Shown here piece by piece: positions 35,331 to 48,330 of a stretch of 64,000 nucleotides of DNA. Origin of the DNA: Psettodes erumei (Eukaryota > Chordata > Actinopteri > Pleuronectiformes > Psettodidae); contig JAFBJZ010000422.1 of NCBI GenBank assembly GCA_016785225.1, positions 2,348,001 to 2,412,000 of the forward strand, read 5' to 3'. How positions within the stretch are numbered: position 1 is the first letter of the stretch; each line of letters starts with the position of its first letter. The translations under genes and the position numbers were made by a program. The notes beneath the pieces were generated by a model, which did no database searches, was not told the origin of the DNA, and saw only the letters and a program-made list of their open reading frames with translations.

Positions 35331-38300
35331 ATGGCGACCGCTCTGGTGGTGAGTGCACGGCAACACGCTCGTAGCTACATCACTCTGCTCGGGCTTTTAC
35401 CGTCCACGCGCGCCGCGCACCCAGTGTCTCACACCGCGGTAATAAAACCAAAGTTTCCGCCAGGTTTGACCGAGGGTCAGACGGCCCCGGCGGTTGTGGA
35501 AACTTTCTGTTAGCACCGCGGACCGGTAACAAGCCACTGCTAGCCAAACATTACTCATTTAGCGTTGAAGATGAACGTTTGACACTGAACGGCGAAGCGA
35601 AGAAGAAGCATCGCCGCTTTTCAGACGCGGCGCGCTGCCGTCGCTGCGTGTGAACCGAGCGGAGATCTCAGTCTCCTCAGTCATGATGCTCGGCTGAGTG
35701 AGAGGACGCTCCGGTCACGTTATCCTGTCAGCCCTTTGATCTGACGTTAAAGAGACTGCAGATTTTAATGCTGGATCGTATGAACAAAGTCAAATTTTGT
35801 TTGCAGTCATTATTCCCATGGTCAAAACAAATGTCTACAGAAGGAAATCTGCGCGGACATTACTGTAGAAATATTTGCAAAATACCCATCTGTGACTTGT
35901 ACACGTAGACGTGTAATATGCGTGTGAATGAATTTGCATAAGTCGGAATGTAAGTGGCCTTTTTATGAGTGAAAACATTTAAGTTTCTTACTTTTAAAAA
36001 ACTTTTTGAGAACACTTAATCTACTCATCCTCCACAGCTGTTTTTGTCTTTTTTGTACTTTTTTTTTTTTTTTTAAAACTAGGTGTCAACTTCAGTTCCT
36101 TCAAATCCTGAAAAGGAAAAATCCGAAGCAGCTATTCAAAAGGTTGTGAGTCCTGAAGCCTACATCAAACACCCGCTACAGAACAAGTAAGACTGCCGCT
36201 CGCTCCAGAAGTTAGAATTTGTATTTGCAGAAAAAACGCTGGCATGGTTTAGATTACAGTTACATGCCAGATGACCAGTGGGGAAGTTGAGCTATGCCAT
36301 CAAACCTTGTGCATCTGTCAACACACAATTTAGAAGAATGGAGATGATGAAGATTAGTTTTACAGTTAAAGGTGGCAAGGATTTGAGCGGGTAGCTCACT
36401 CATCCCACTATTGAATACACTAGTCAGTAAGTGTGTGTGTGTGTGTGTGTTCAAGAAAACATGTTTACTAATGAGCCACATGACAAATGAAGGCAAAGCG
36501 TGCAGGTGCAGACTGAAACACCTCGTCTGTGATTTGCAGGTGGGCTCTTTGGTTCTTCAAGAATGACAAAAGCAAAACATGGCAGGCCAACCTTCGTCTC
36601 ATCTCCACGTTCGACACAGTGGAAGACTTCTGGGCGTAAGTGTTGTATATTATTGCTCTGACAGTGCTGAAAGCTGTGTAATTGCACCCAGCCTGTTCAT
36701 GATCAGATTTGTTGCAGAACCATTTGCGAGGGGAAAAGTACATTTGAGTGCTCGTAAATATCCTCCTGGATTGACGGTCTCTGCAGCACCTGTGCCAGTT
36801 TATTTCTGTGAAACGGAATAAATTTGATGATAAATCTCTCTTTTGGTCACAGACGACAATATCTGCCAGTCGTTGGTGATATGTGAGGTTAAAATTTATG
36901 CCTCGCTGTGCTTTGAGCCGAGCTTTTAAAAGATTTTCTCTTGTTTTGTTGTTGAACATAAAATGTTTCTTCCTTCCTCTCAGGTTATACAATCACATTC
37001 AGCTGTCAAGTAACTTGATGTCTGGCTGTGACTACTCGCTGTTTAAGGTACGAATGCTTTTATCTCTGTCCTTCAACATCGTAAAATGTACCCATCTCAG
37101 GCCGTAGTTCAGATCCACTTGCTCAGAACCAAAAATAAAATGATGGTATTTTTGTATTTGGTCCATTTAGAGAACCTCTTATTACGGAAGCAATAGTTTG
37201 TGACGTGAATTCACGTGGCCTGATGGGTGTTTAATTCATTTGTGCTGTTTTGACTTGTAATCAAAATGATTTATATGAGTTACTAGCAGCGAGTTAGGAT
37301 GCACTCCACTAGACTTGACTTCAAGTGAGCATCACTCTACCTCATCTGTCAAAGAGTTTGTGTGGGCGTCATTTCATCCGTATGCTGTCAAGAGAAGACG
37401 CGTTTCGAGACGGTTGACATGATTGGCAGACGAGTTGTGTACTCTCTGGTTTGTTTAACAAGTGTCACACATCCAGGTTGTTCTGTGGCATTCCTGGGAA
37501 AACACACACACACCTATTGTAGTTGGTGCTGGTTTGAACGTACACTATAACATGCACATGCATACAACGCTGATGCAGCCACTTTAATTTTAATCAGCTT
37601 TTTAAAATTATTATTATTAATGCATTTTGTGTTCTTCTGGTCTATTCTGCATTCTCACCACAAACTGTCCAACACAGAGTGGTCCTGGATCAAAGTGAGT
37701 CCATCTTTTATCAGGTGCTCTCAGTGTGGTTGTTTTGGCCCACAGAGAAATGTACAAATGTTTGAACCTCGCCAAACGGGTTCGGTGTGCACTCCTGCAC
37801 CCTAATTCACCACACCCAAAGTCACAGTAGTAGTATTGGCTAACATTGTCTATCTTTAGCACATAATGGATGGTTGTAGTTGGCTCTGAAGTTACACTCT
37901 GTGAGTAGATTTTGTTTTTTCTGTGGCTCAGATCAGATCAATCCAGTAAATGTTCGTCATAGTTGACTCCTCAAATTATTTTATTTTGTGGAAATCATTT
38001 CCCAGAACAAACAATAATTTGAAGTAACTTATTTCAGTTCATTTTTTCCTTCCTGGTTTACATTCAGTAGATTCTCCCATAAACCCGCATGCCGTCATGC
38101 TTGTCTGGTTCAAAATGGAGAATTTGAGCAGCAAGTCCAGACAAAGTGGAGCTGGAGTTTGTCTATTTGATTGAGGCAAATACTTTAACTAATATACACT
38201 TAAAATATTGTTTAGTATTAACTTTGGGTTTTTGTAAATGGGGAACAGTGAAACCTTCAGTTCAGTAACTATTGGTGAAGCTGCTGTTTGTTCCAAATAA

Positions 38301-39573
38301 ATGCACATGATGAATGCAAACATTTGTTCATCACGGGTCCGTTTGGGATATTTATCGTGTTGTGAGCTTTAACCTGGATTTGGCCGCAGGACGGAATCGA
38401 GCCCATGTGGGAGGACGAAAGGAATCGACGAGGTGGCCGCTGGCTGATAACTCTGTCCAAACAGCAGCGCAAATCAGACCTTGACCGTTTCTGGTTGGAG
38501 ACGGTAGGTCCAGTCCTATTTACATTAACTTTACCATGTATGATTAATAAAACTGCGGATTGCAGAATTGGTTTGAGGTTCCTGGTGTCGTCCATGTTGA
38601 CTCACTGTCACATTGTGTTGGAGTATTGTTCTTGTTCTTGGTAATGGCTGCGCTTTTCCTGCTGTGAAAATCTCCTTCCTCAGTAACATGACATTTTATT
38701 TTTCCTGCAGCTTTTGTGTCTTGTGGGCGAAGCTTTTGATGACTACAGCGATGACGTGTGCGGAGCCGTCATTAATGTCCGAGCCAAAGGAGATAAAATA
38801 GCAATTTGGACCACCGACTACGAAAACAAAGAGGCGATCACGCATATAGGGTGAGCTGAGGATGCCGCAGTCACGGGTGGAAAATGAACAGGTGTCAAAG
38901 ATAAAATCAGCAAAAAAAAGTCTTCATTGTGAAGGAAATTGCCTGCCTGCCTGTCAAATGTCAGATTTGTACCTTATTCACACACAACAAACAAGTTCTA
39001 TCTGTATTAGCTCTAATGCTAAATGTCATTGTCCCACACACAGATGTCCCACTCATCTTAGGGTTATAATAGTCTGTCTTTAGGGTGTACCATTGTCAGT
39101 TGCATCTAATATATACTTGAAATGATAATCATACATGTTTATTAGTCCAACGATTCTCATTTCCAGCTGCAGTCCCAAGTATTTTGACACCAATGGTTAA
39201 AATGAGTAGCTCTGCTTTTGGTTAGCTTGTGGTGGTAGATGTCCCCGTGGTACCATGTTTGAGCCTCATCAAAGGTTGGCTTCAGTAAACTAGTTTGCTT
39301 CAGCTTGATGCTGCAGTTGAGATATCATTGGCAAGAACTGTGTTTGCGTGAGATTAGTGTATAATTTACATGTATATGCAGTTATGTTCCTGTGTCAAGA
39401 TTTTTTTCTGTTGTGCTTTCTCCTGATATATAGTGAATGTATATCTTGTGTTTTTCAGGCGTGTGTATAAAGAGAGATTAGGTGTTCCACCCAAAGTGAT
39501 CATTGGTTACCAGTCGCATGCTGACACGGCAACGAAGAGTGGCTCCACGACCAAGAACAAGTTTGTGGCCTGA
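35331..39573 (+). CDS. eif4e: Eukaryotic translation initiation factor 4E, seven coding exons, 216 aa
   Basis: This protein binds the 7-methylguanosine cap of mRNA and recruits eIF4G to start translation. Exons are 35331-35348, 36083-36186, 36540-36635, 36984-37047, 38390-38503, 38711-38850 and 39459-39573, all with matching GT-AG phases. Cap-sandwich tryptophans are Trp55 and Trp101, followed by Glu102; Trp165 and the VRAKGDK basic segment are also kept. The dorsal eIF4G/4E-BP face has HPLQN and Trp72 (VEDFW). The MNK-type phosphorylation serine equals Ser208 in KSGSTTKNKFVA (human Ser209). Only the first 30 or so residues diverge from human (217 aa). Fish have several eif4e paralogues (eif4ea, eif4eb, eif4e1c); which one this is cannot be settled, although the core resembles the canonical type. 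Confidence 0.97.
36431..36450. repeat. (GT)10 microsatellite in eif4e intron 2
   Basis: Ten uninterrupted GT units about 90 bases before exon 3. Confidence 0.9.
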
Positions 39574-40750
39574 AGACCGATGACAATAATCAGCTGTGCA
39601 TTTCTTCTTTTTTGGGGTTGACAGCAAAGACCTTTTGTAAATTTCCATGAATGTAACTGATGTTTATCCACCAACAAAGATATGAAGTGGAGATTGTCTT
39701 TCGTTTGCCTGTTTGTTTACCAAAGCTCTGGTTTATAGTGAAAGCATGTGCAGTTAAAATGGAGCACTATGGGGTTTTTTTGTGCGTTGGGCTGAGGATG
39801 AGTAAAACATATTTTGAGGCTCAGTTTTCATTTTCAAATGCATCAGCATATTGCAGGTGGAGTTTTGATTTGAAGGTCCAAAGCAAAGTAAAAAAAAAAC
39901 TTCAGTATAAACTATAGCTTTTTGTTTATACTGCACATGCCATCTGTGGATTGCACATTTTCCACAGTCAATTTTTAACTATTCAGCAGGTTTCAACCCA
40001 CACCCTTTTGAAAGTGAACAGAACTTTAACACTGATGGGGAAACTTTTTCTAAATCCATCCTGTTTTCGTTGAAATGAAAGACGAGTCAGCATTTTTGAC
40101 GTTTGTGTCGTTTACGGTGTGACATTTAAAACTCACTTTGTTGCCAGTGTTGCAAACAAGAAGTCTGAGTTTGAAGTCGTGAGTTTCTCTTCAGCCAGCT
40201 CACAAAGGGCAGGTCATTGAATGTGAGATGTGCGCTGTTTTGAGGAGTGGAAACATGTTTAGAAATTTGTGGTGCTCCTTAATGAGCATCTACAGGTGTT
40301 GAAGTTGACCTCTTTGCCACTGGAGTGAATTAAAAATTGCACGCTATAATGAACCAGGAAGCATGAATAATAATGTTGTACTAAAAGAGAAGTACAAGTA
40401 TAAATGCAATCCTTTCATACCTGAGCTGTTTGTAAACACACTATTCAGATAAATATCTTGAAGATATCATGACAAAAGAATTTTGTAACGCTATGTATTT
40501 CAGTTTTTGTTGGCACAAGCCATATGACGTGTAGAGTGTTTTTCTTCAGTTTGAAAGTTTGTCTTTTGTCTAGTTTGAGTTTCAATCATCTACTGCTTTG
40601 GTGAAGTGTACACAGTGAAATTTTGTGTTCCAAATTTCATTTTGTATGTGACAAATGCAAAAAGTTGTTTTTGAGGGATTAAACTGTGCCTTGAATGTAA
40701 GCAGTAAGTGTACAAAGGATGTGATGTAAATAAACATGTACAGTGGATTG
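39574..40750 (+). other. eif4e 3' UTR
   Basis: About 1.16 kb of AT-rich sequence between the stop codon and a good poly(A) signal, with no other exon seen. The length is ordinary for vertebrate eif4e transcripts. ATTTA-type motifs are few. Confidence 0.6.
40729..40734 (+). terminator. eif4e poly(A) signal AATAAA
   Basis: Canonical AATAAA followed about 10 bases later by GTGGATTGTGCTGTTT, a typical GU-rich downstream element. Confidence 0.7.
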
Positions 40751-40834
40751 TGCTGTTTCACAATGAGCTGTTAGTTAATTATGGCCTCAGTTAAGCCAAA
40801 GCAGTACCTGGTATGAAGAGTGCATACAGAAAGC

Positions 40835-41462
40835 ACTGAACACTTTATTAGGAACACCTGCACACCTGCTTATTCGTGCAATTGTTCAATCAGCCAATCA
40901 CGTGATAGTAGTGCAATTCACTAAATCATGGAGCGACAGATCAGGAGCTTCAGTGGTGTGATTGTTGGTGCCAGACATGCTGGTCTGTGTTTTTCAAACT
41001 TCTGATCTTGGATTTTCACATGACAATTTCTACAGTTTTTTACTCAAAATGGTGAGAAAGACAAAAAACAGTGAGCAGCAGTTCTGTGGATGGAAGCACC
41101 TTGTTGAAGAGAGCGGTGAGAGGCGAACTGTCAGACTGGTTCAAACTGACAGAAAGACTAAATCAGATAACCACTTTTTATAACTGTGGTGACTCAGAAA
41201 GCTTCTCAGAATGAACAATATGTTGAACCCTGAGGCTGCGAAGGGGCTACTGCAGCAGAAGCTGTGTTTTCACAGAAATCTGAGGCTGCAGTGGGCACAG
41301 GCTCACCAGAACTGGATGGCCGAGGTAAAAATGTAGCCTGGCATGATGAATCTTGTAGATGGTCGGGTCAGAATTTGGCCAAGAGTCCGAATCTGTGGAC
41401 CCAGCCTGGCTTGTGTCAACAATCTAGGTTGTCGTGGTGGTGTCATAGTATAGTGTTTCTAA
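40835..41462 (+). mobile_element. Tc1/mariner DNA transposon relic, transposase broken
   Basis: The start CACTTTATTAGGAACACCTG resembles the left end of a widespread vertebrate Tc1-like element. What follows reads, in shifting frames, as a Tc1-type transposase. Recognisable parts are a helix-turn-helix stretch (VGARHAGL-like, about 40965-41000), an EQQFCGWKHLVEE-like linker (about 41070), and AQAHQNWMAE followed by a NVAWHDES-like catalytic-domain segment near 41295-41350. Frameshifts and stops break it, and it ends before the rest of the DDE domain; no right terminal repeat was found. It cannot encode an active enzyme. It lies about 100 bases past the eif4e poly(A) signal. Confidence 0.8.
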
Positions 41463-43340
41463 TAACGTGTTCAATGTGTGTCCTTTCAAAGCTGTATACG
41501 TAAGGTACAACGATTTTACCTTAAATTTCAGTTTTGTGAAAACTCCATTGATCTGGATTAGTGAGCCTGCTCATCCATTAACAATGTGTCAGAACCTCGG
41601 CATCTACACAGCTCGCCATCTGTCTTTCAACCCCCCCGTCTTTGCTTAAATTAGATAATATGAGGTTTGATGCCCTGGTTGCAAATGATGAAATATTTTC
41701 ATGAAGCTTTTCATGAAAAAAAAAAAAAAAAATGATCAAGTTGTTTTTTTGTTGGCTTTGCAACCATATTAAAGTAGATTTAGGGATTTGTGTAATGGCT
41801 GCAGCTAAAGTAATTTAAGGTCTCAGTCTTTACAAGACTACCCAAATTGCAGTTGGACTTAAAGGGGCTTTAGGTAATCTGTCACATCTATTGACTGCTG
41901 CTTTTAGAGCAATAGCAACACAGCCCCTCCAGTGCCTTTTGAAATAAGCTTCTCTGTAATTGACACAATCAATCAAGGTGCATCTTAACACTCAAGATGC
42001 CGACGAGGAAATTAGAGGACAGATTCTCAGAAATGTCTGACGAGATTGTGAGGTCAAGGGGTTTACCATTGTTGAAAAGCTTTGGAGGCTTTTTTGTTTC
42101 ACCAGACCGTTAAGATAACAAGATAATAAGACACCATACATTCAATGTCCGATGTGCCAGTTTTGAACAGCTGAAAATAATCAAACACATTTTGTTAATC
42201 ATGAAAACATAACAGATAAATTCACAGGTGATATTTCACAAACTATCTGAAATCCAGACTGCGGGCGCAGACAGTTTCAGCTGCTCTCTCAAAAGGTTGA
42301 ATCCTTCCACAGCTCTCTGCCACAATGATACAGACACTTACAGTGTGTATCTTGTGTACAGAAAGAAAACAGGCGTGGTGATTTCCCCATGCCTTTAATG
42401 AGCCACGATGCAGCAAAAAGTCTGACCCGAATTGAGGATAAGAGGTTGACAGGATGTAGCTTCCCCAGCTCATCCCTGTTTGGTTCAGCTTTGTTTGTAA
42501 AAAGCCCAACTCCAACATATCAGATCTGTTTTGGTTCAGTTCCAGTGGTTCCACCTTCCACCTTCCAGTGCCCTGCTTTTGTTCATTTACAGACTGTTAT
42601 GTCAGACCTGATATATTATTGCATGTACATTTGTTGAGCTGTTAATCTTGCCCAATGGCTTTATTTTTGTATACAGTATTTTTATTCTCACTCGTTTAAG
42701 TAAATGAACTTACTGCTGTTGGGGTCAAACCTCCAGGCCTCAGATGTTTTCAGATGTCATCCCAGAGCAGGTCAGTGAGATTATTTATTTACAATATTTA
42801 TTGTGTGGAAGTGTAAACTTCTCTCTTTGTGAGGACTAGTTTGAGTTATAGGGCTGATTCAGGGTTAAGACTTGAGAATTAGGTTTTCAATCAGGGTCGG
42901 ATTGGGGTCAGGCATTCGGTTGTGATGGTGATAGGAATGTACAGTCATTAAGTGTCCTCATAAAGATAGAAGCAGAAGGATGTGTGCCTGTTATGATTCA
43001 GATTTAAATATTCCTCTGGATAAATGCAAAATGCATAAAATATGTTAACGTAATTAGCTGTCTGATAATGTAATATCTTCTCATGGATATTTGAATTATT
43101 TTCCTCCATGATCATATAGCACATACAAGGATTTATTTATGAATCAAGGAGATGGAACAAACAGACATTTCATTATATTTTGACTAATTAGCACATTATG
43201 CTGTTGTCTTATGTTACCAGCTAATATAAATCTCATTTTTCTATTTATTTATTTTTACTATTGCCTGCCTTCTCAAAGTCTGAAATTAGAAGATTATGCT
43301 GCCTGATCACCTATTGGCAGCGACATTCAGTATTGATTTG
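41463..43340. other. Intergenic, no gene seen
   Basis: Unique AT-rich sequence with a 17-base poly(A) run at 41716-41732. The open frames at 42243-42637 on both strands have no recognised product. Confidence 0.55.
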
Positions 43341-43345
43341 TGCAA

Positions 43346-43390
43346 CCCCCCCCCCCCCCCCCCCCCCCACCCCCCACCCCCACACACACA
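43346..43390. repeat. Poly(C) tract, 23 Cs, plus C/A-rich tail
   Basis: Cs at 43346-43368, then ACCCCCACCCCC and CACACACACA. The complementary strand is a long G run able to form a quadruplex. Sequence length here is prone to assembly error. Confidence 0.9.
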
Positions 43391-45135
43391 CTCGTTTTCA
43401 CTGATTAGCAGCTTTTAGTGCTAATGGCAGACACCAGAGGTGTGTTGATTTGATAACCCTGGTGTCCTGACAGATGGAGGCACTAATCCAAGCTAACACC
43501 TAAAATTGACAGAGGCAACATAAATGTGCTCTACTCTCTTAAGGTTGCAATAGAAAAGCAGCTGCAAGGAAAAGGTTCTTACACAGATGTGTTAAGGCTC
43601 ATGCTCACTGGAGCTTACATCAACACTTTCTTGAGCTTTATTGAGAGGAGAACTAATTCTTCATATTGTTGTGAAGTAGGATTCCAAAATATTTCATATG
43701 TATTGTAAAAAAACCCTCTCCATCTCACTGTTAAATATTAAATTCAATGATGAGCTTGTTAATGTTGCAGCTGGTCGTGTTGGGCGTAAGACGAAAGTCT
43801 CACACATCTGTAGTAATCAGGACCAAGTGCTTCAAAATTGGGCTCAAGCGCCATACTGCGTAAATTAATTTGTCACTTTGCACTTGTGTTCAGCTAATGC
43901 AACTGTTGAGAGGGACTTAACACTGAGTAGGCTTGGGATCACTGCTCATCTAATCAAAGGACACTTAAGATAAGATGCCTATTTATAAGCATGCTGGCAA
44001 TTGCAGAGATCAAAACTCATCATCTAACAAAACTATCCATCTACTCACCTTGCCTTGGTTGCCATGGATAATAAGGGGGCTGCGACAGTGGCATCCACAA
44101 GGAGGCAGTATAACAACACATTAGAGGAACGTCTTCCAATCCTTCAATCCTTCACAAACGTTATGGTTGAGGAAATTGGGATTCCACTGTGTGTCTCTGT
44201 TGCACACACTAGGGAAAGCAGATATCTGTAAATAGCAGCTGGGTGTCTTATTTATTTATAAACCCCCCACTCCCACTCCCATCACCACCACAGAAGAAGG
44301 AAAAAAAATCCACATTACACCCCCCACCCCCATATCGCCTGAGGCAACTGTCAACCTCCTGCTCACCAGCCCCTGTACGGCGCATAAAAGGGGACAGTGA
44401 GAGTCACGCCGCGCGCCCTCCACTTGACTGATGTTTTTCTACCATCTCCTATAAGTGCAGGAGTTATAAACGTGGTGACATGACGCCACTCTGGACGAGG
44501 CTGCGGCATAAGAGGTTACAGATACTTCCTTGCATCCACAGGAGGTGCTGATTCCCTGTGTGTTTCATGACAGACATGTCGCTGAACCAGTGCTCGTTCA
44601 CAGTACCACACCAGCAGCTGCCTCTGAGGACTCTAAGCTAGGCTCAGTAGGTAGGTTATTATCCATAGTGCTGCTGACAGTGTCCTAGAGCCAATAATAA
44701 TCTTGTCATCTCTCTGTCTGAACCAGAGGAAGGAATCCCCTCGTTTGCCAAGCAGTTTGCAAGGGGGTTTCATATCACACAGACGTGTGTGTGTTTGCAC
44801 AAATGCACAAGCTCTGGAGTTCATACCACAAATAAATCAAGCAAAAAGTAGTGTATATATTCAGTTTGATTACATATTTTCATATATATTTAGTAAGTTT
44901 ATTAAGTAATTCAGTCTTGCACAGGTTTACATATAATATTCAATCTGCTGTTCAGCAGTCCACTGTACTACTGTATATTTTGTTAATGCAACATCTGTGT
45001 TACGACATCTGCTGACCTTTGACGTGTGGGTCTGAAAATCCCAAATAAAAATCTGACTTTGCATTTGCACGTCAACAAATGTGAAACGTGAGAGGAGTCT
45101 CTGAATCATGTTTTGAATTGTGCCATTTGCGGAGC
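43391..45135. other. Intergenic, no gene seen
   Basis: Mixed unique sequence. There is a C/A-rich patch near 44260-44350. No repeat family or exon was recognised. Confidence 0.55.
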
Positions 45136-45475
45136 TGGTGTCACGGTCTGTCCCAGAGAGCTGTGGACTCTTTTCCTGTTTGTGAGTTTACTTCCTGTGT
45201 GAAGAGTCAGTCAATCCTAATCTCTTCCACCTGTGCCCAGGTATCCCTCATGTCTCTGTGTTTACCCTGGTCCCTGTGCATGTCATTGTGTTTCTTGCTG
45301 TGCCTGAGTTACTCCCCAACATGTTTCTTTCTGCACTGCAGAGGTTTTTGGATTTCCTTCCTGTTTCCTGCCAGTCTGCCTGCTGAACCATGTAAGTTGA
45401 TTAGATATTTTACCTTTAACTACCTGCGTTTGTCTACATTTGGGTCCAGAATGCCACACAAACAACTGGTTTAAT
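45136..45475 (+). mobile_element. Possible retroelement tail
   Basis: The sequence TCACGGTCTGTCCCAGAG, then repeated TTCCTGT/CCTGTGT phrases, and the ending ACCTGCGTTTGTCTACATTTGGGTCC resemble the 3' portion of an abundant fish interspersed repeat whose copies end in 'TGCATTTGGGTCC'. I recall the pattern but cannot name the family. No protein-coding part and no flanking duplication were seen. Confidence 0.35.
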
Positions 45476-48330
45476 ATTCAGGATTTTAATTGGACAAGGA
45501 TTCTGTTGTTAGTCTGCATGTCAAGATACTCATTAAATCTTGCACTGTTTTTCCTGAGACTGCTGTCATGTTTTGACATTTGTGGCAGACTCGGCTGAGC
45601 AGCAGTAGCATGGAGGATTGCTGTACACAATAGGAGGGAAAAAAGACCAAATAGTCAAGTTAATTGGTGTTCCTGGAGACTCTCAGTCAAAGCCCAAAGA
45701 CGTGTGGCACCAGCAAGCTTTTGGCCTGACAAAAGTTGCAGAATTTATTTGTTTTGTAGCATCAGCGTTAGTCTTTTTTGCCCTAACAGTTAAGTAATTT
45801 TGATGGGAAAACAGATGATTTAAAATGGTGTATGAAAGCCTGTGAGCCAAAAGTGTGTGAATTGCTGCCTCTTGCTCATTCCTTACTCTGTTTGTCTCTT
45901 GTTTTAATCTGTACCGGTGAGCTTTCTTCTATAAATCCCTTCATGACAAACTTGTTTGATGGAAAAGGCTTTGCAAATGAATGTAACTTTTTCGTGTCTG
46001 GCTGGAAATGAGAAAGGCTGTGGGGCTCAAAGCAGCCAACGCTGGGATGTGCAGTTCATATATATATATATATATATTCTTTTATATTTTTTTATATTAT
46101 ATATATATATATATATATATTCTTGCTTCATATTGCTTCAAACAGAGCCACGTCCAAGTATGCAGAGGACATTTCATTACCCTGACAAGGCCCAGCTTGT
46201 AGAAGTGCTTTCAGCTCGGTCCATGTCTCATGCATCAGGATCCCAGTTCATTCGAGTACTTCGAGATCAATGCCATACTTTACTTTTGCCAAGGAGGACG
46301 TGTTGACCAGAATAGTTTCAGTTCTCTGTGTATCAGCAGTCTATGAGCAGTGATGAGCAATGCAAAAACAAAAAGCCATTTATAGCATTTTCTCTTACAG
46401 AGTGTAAAATGGCAGACACTAATATCTCTATATCGCAGAGCAGTGCATGTAAAGCTGCCTGTGCCTTACACCAGAGAAACGGACTGGGTGTATCTGTGCC
46501 TGCACAATGACATTGTTCAATGAAGTGAACAATCATTGTAAGTTAATTTATTCAGCAGTTCATTGAGTTGTAGTGTGAGAGTACAGTGCTCCTTTTCTCG
46601 ATGGCTGCCCTCTGCTGTGGTGACGAAATCTACTTGTGGATGGCTGCTGCTGCAGCTACACTGCAGCCTAGACAAATAAATAAAATCACTGATAATCAAT
46701 ATGATGGAAAAACAAGAAGCTGATTAATGTGAGTCAAAGCATCTTACATTATGGAGTTTAATTTTCCTCAGTGTGTTGGATCAACTGCTAGCGATGTCCG
46801 CTGGATTCCAAATAGCTGCAGTATTGCTGTCTCTAAGATATGGAAATGTTCACCATGACTTTTCATTTTGTATATCTGTATTTTTAGGTCAACAAGACAT
46901 TTATAGTTGGAGAACAGGACTATTTTATTATTACTTGTACTACTGCTTTCCCAGGTTGTTGTATTGATTTCAAAATGCAAACATGCTACAGCCTAAAAAA
47001 ACCCTTCATACTTGAGAAGTGCAAAGTGGAAAAACATCAGAACTAGCTCATGATCATGCCTTTATGAATCCTGGAGAACCAGCTTTCTCCTTTACTGAGT
47101 CTGTGTATGAATCCTTTTTCATTGTTAAACATTTTAAAAGACCCACAAGTCATCTTAAATGTTAGACACATACTCTACCGTGTTTGGTCCACAAAATCCA
47201 CTGTATGTGTTTGTAAGCTGTTGTTTTTTTTAAATTCCCTTTTGCATTTTGTCATGTGAATTATGGACTGTAATGAAATGAGATAGCATGGATTTCTGTT
47301 TGCCTGCTGAAAAAGAGCCACTGGTAATAAGAAGCCTCCCTCAGTACAACAGCCAGTAATAAACAGTAACAAAATCTGATTAGAGTCTCTGAGGGAAGGA
47401 ATGAAACTATGTAAAACAGGGAAAAAATAGTTAGAAAACAAACATCCCCAGGTTCTTATTATACGGGGGGGGTTCTGAGCAATGTTTCCATTCGTGCTGA
47501 TTTGTCCTTGAGTGAGTCGGTGAACTCCTACCTGCTCCTGGCAGCTTTGTGCTCTGACCCATCTGGTGAAAAGGTGATGTAGATGTGCGTAACACGGCGA
47601 GTAAGTTGCTTTAAAAAGCACTCATTCCCCTTCGTCAGTTTGAGTACACATGTTCAGTTTGGGCAGGGAAAAAGATCCCCTGGCAGTTACTTAGTTAAAT
47701 GAGCTTTCCCTCCCTGTTGGTTCAGCAGTAATCACTGGTGTCACTGCTCCACAATCCAGTCTATGTTAAATCTGTTCCCCAAAGTGGTGGGTATCATCCA
47801 TCTCTGAGCCTGCTTCCATGGACATGTTTTTTTTTTTTTTTTTACCCATTTTTTCTATATATATATGCAATACATTTAGATCAGGTAACACCAGGGCAGG
47901 ATGAGCTGCTGAAATATGCATCTTATGCAGAGTTTGATCCTGACTCTGAGGTCAGCTTGTCATGCGTAAATGCTGTTTCCTTGGCAACATAGTACATATG
48001 AGAAATGCTGATGAATGCAGTGGAGTGAGTGGAGTTGAGATCTCTATCTCTGAAAATTGTTCACTGGCTCCAAGAGTGTATATGACAATGACATCCAAGG
48101 ACAAATATTTGAGAATTAAGGGAACAACTGGCATGTAATGTATTAGAATTCAAGCCACACTTAATGAATATGCGGACGTCTCACCAGGGAGAGAAAACTG
48201 TGTTTGAACAAGGAAACCATGGGGCTACAGCACAATGACTCTTTGCATTCTGCTCTAAATATTCAGGCCACCTCAGATACTAGTACGCCATTGCAATTTT
48301 TGTGATGGATAACAGAGGCACACAGTTGTT
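45476..48330. other. Intergenic, no gene seen
   Basis: Holds the TA microsatellites at 46058-46121 and a T run at 47827-47843. The longest open frame (minus, 47175-47621) lacks any recognisable domain and splice context. Confidence 0.55.
46058..46121. repeat. Two (TA)n microsatellites
   Basis: TA runs at 46058-46077 and 46099-46121, separated by a T-rich spacer. Confidence 0.9.

Noticed and set aside
36468..36992. 174-codon minus-strand open frame
   Set aside because: It overlaps eif4e exon 3 and its introns in antisense and shows no domain.
47175..47621. 148-codon minus-strand open frame
   Set aside because: No recognisable domain and no associated exon or promoter signal.
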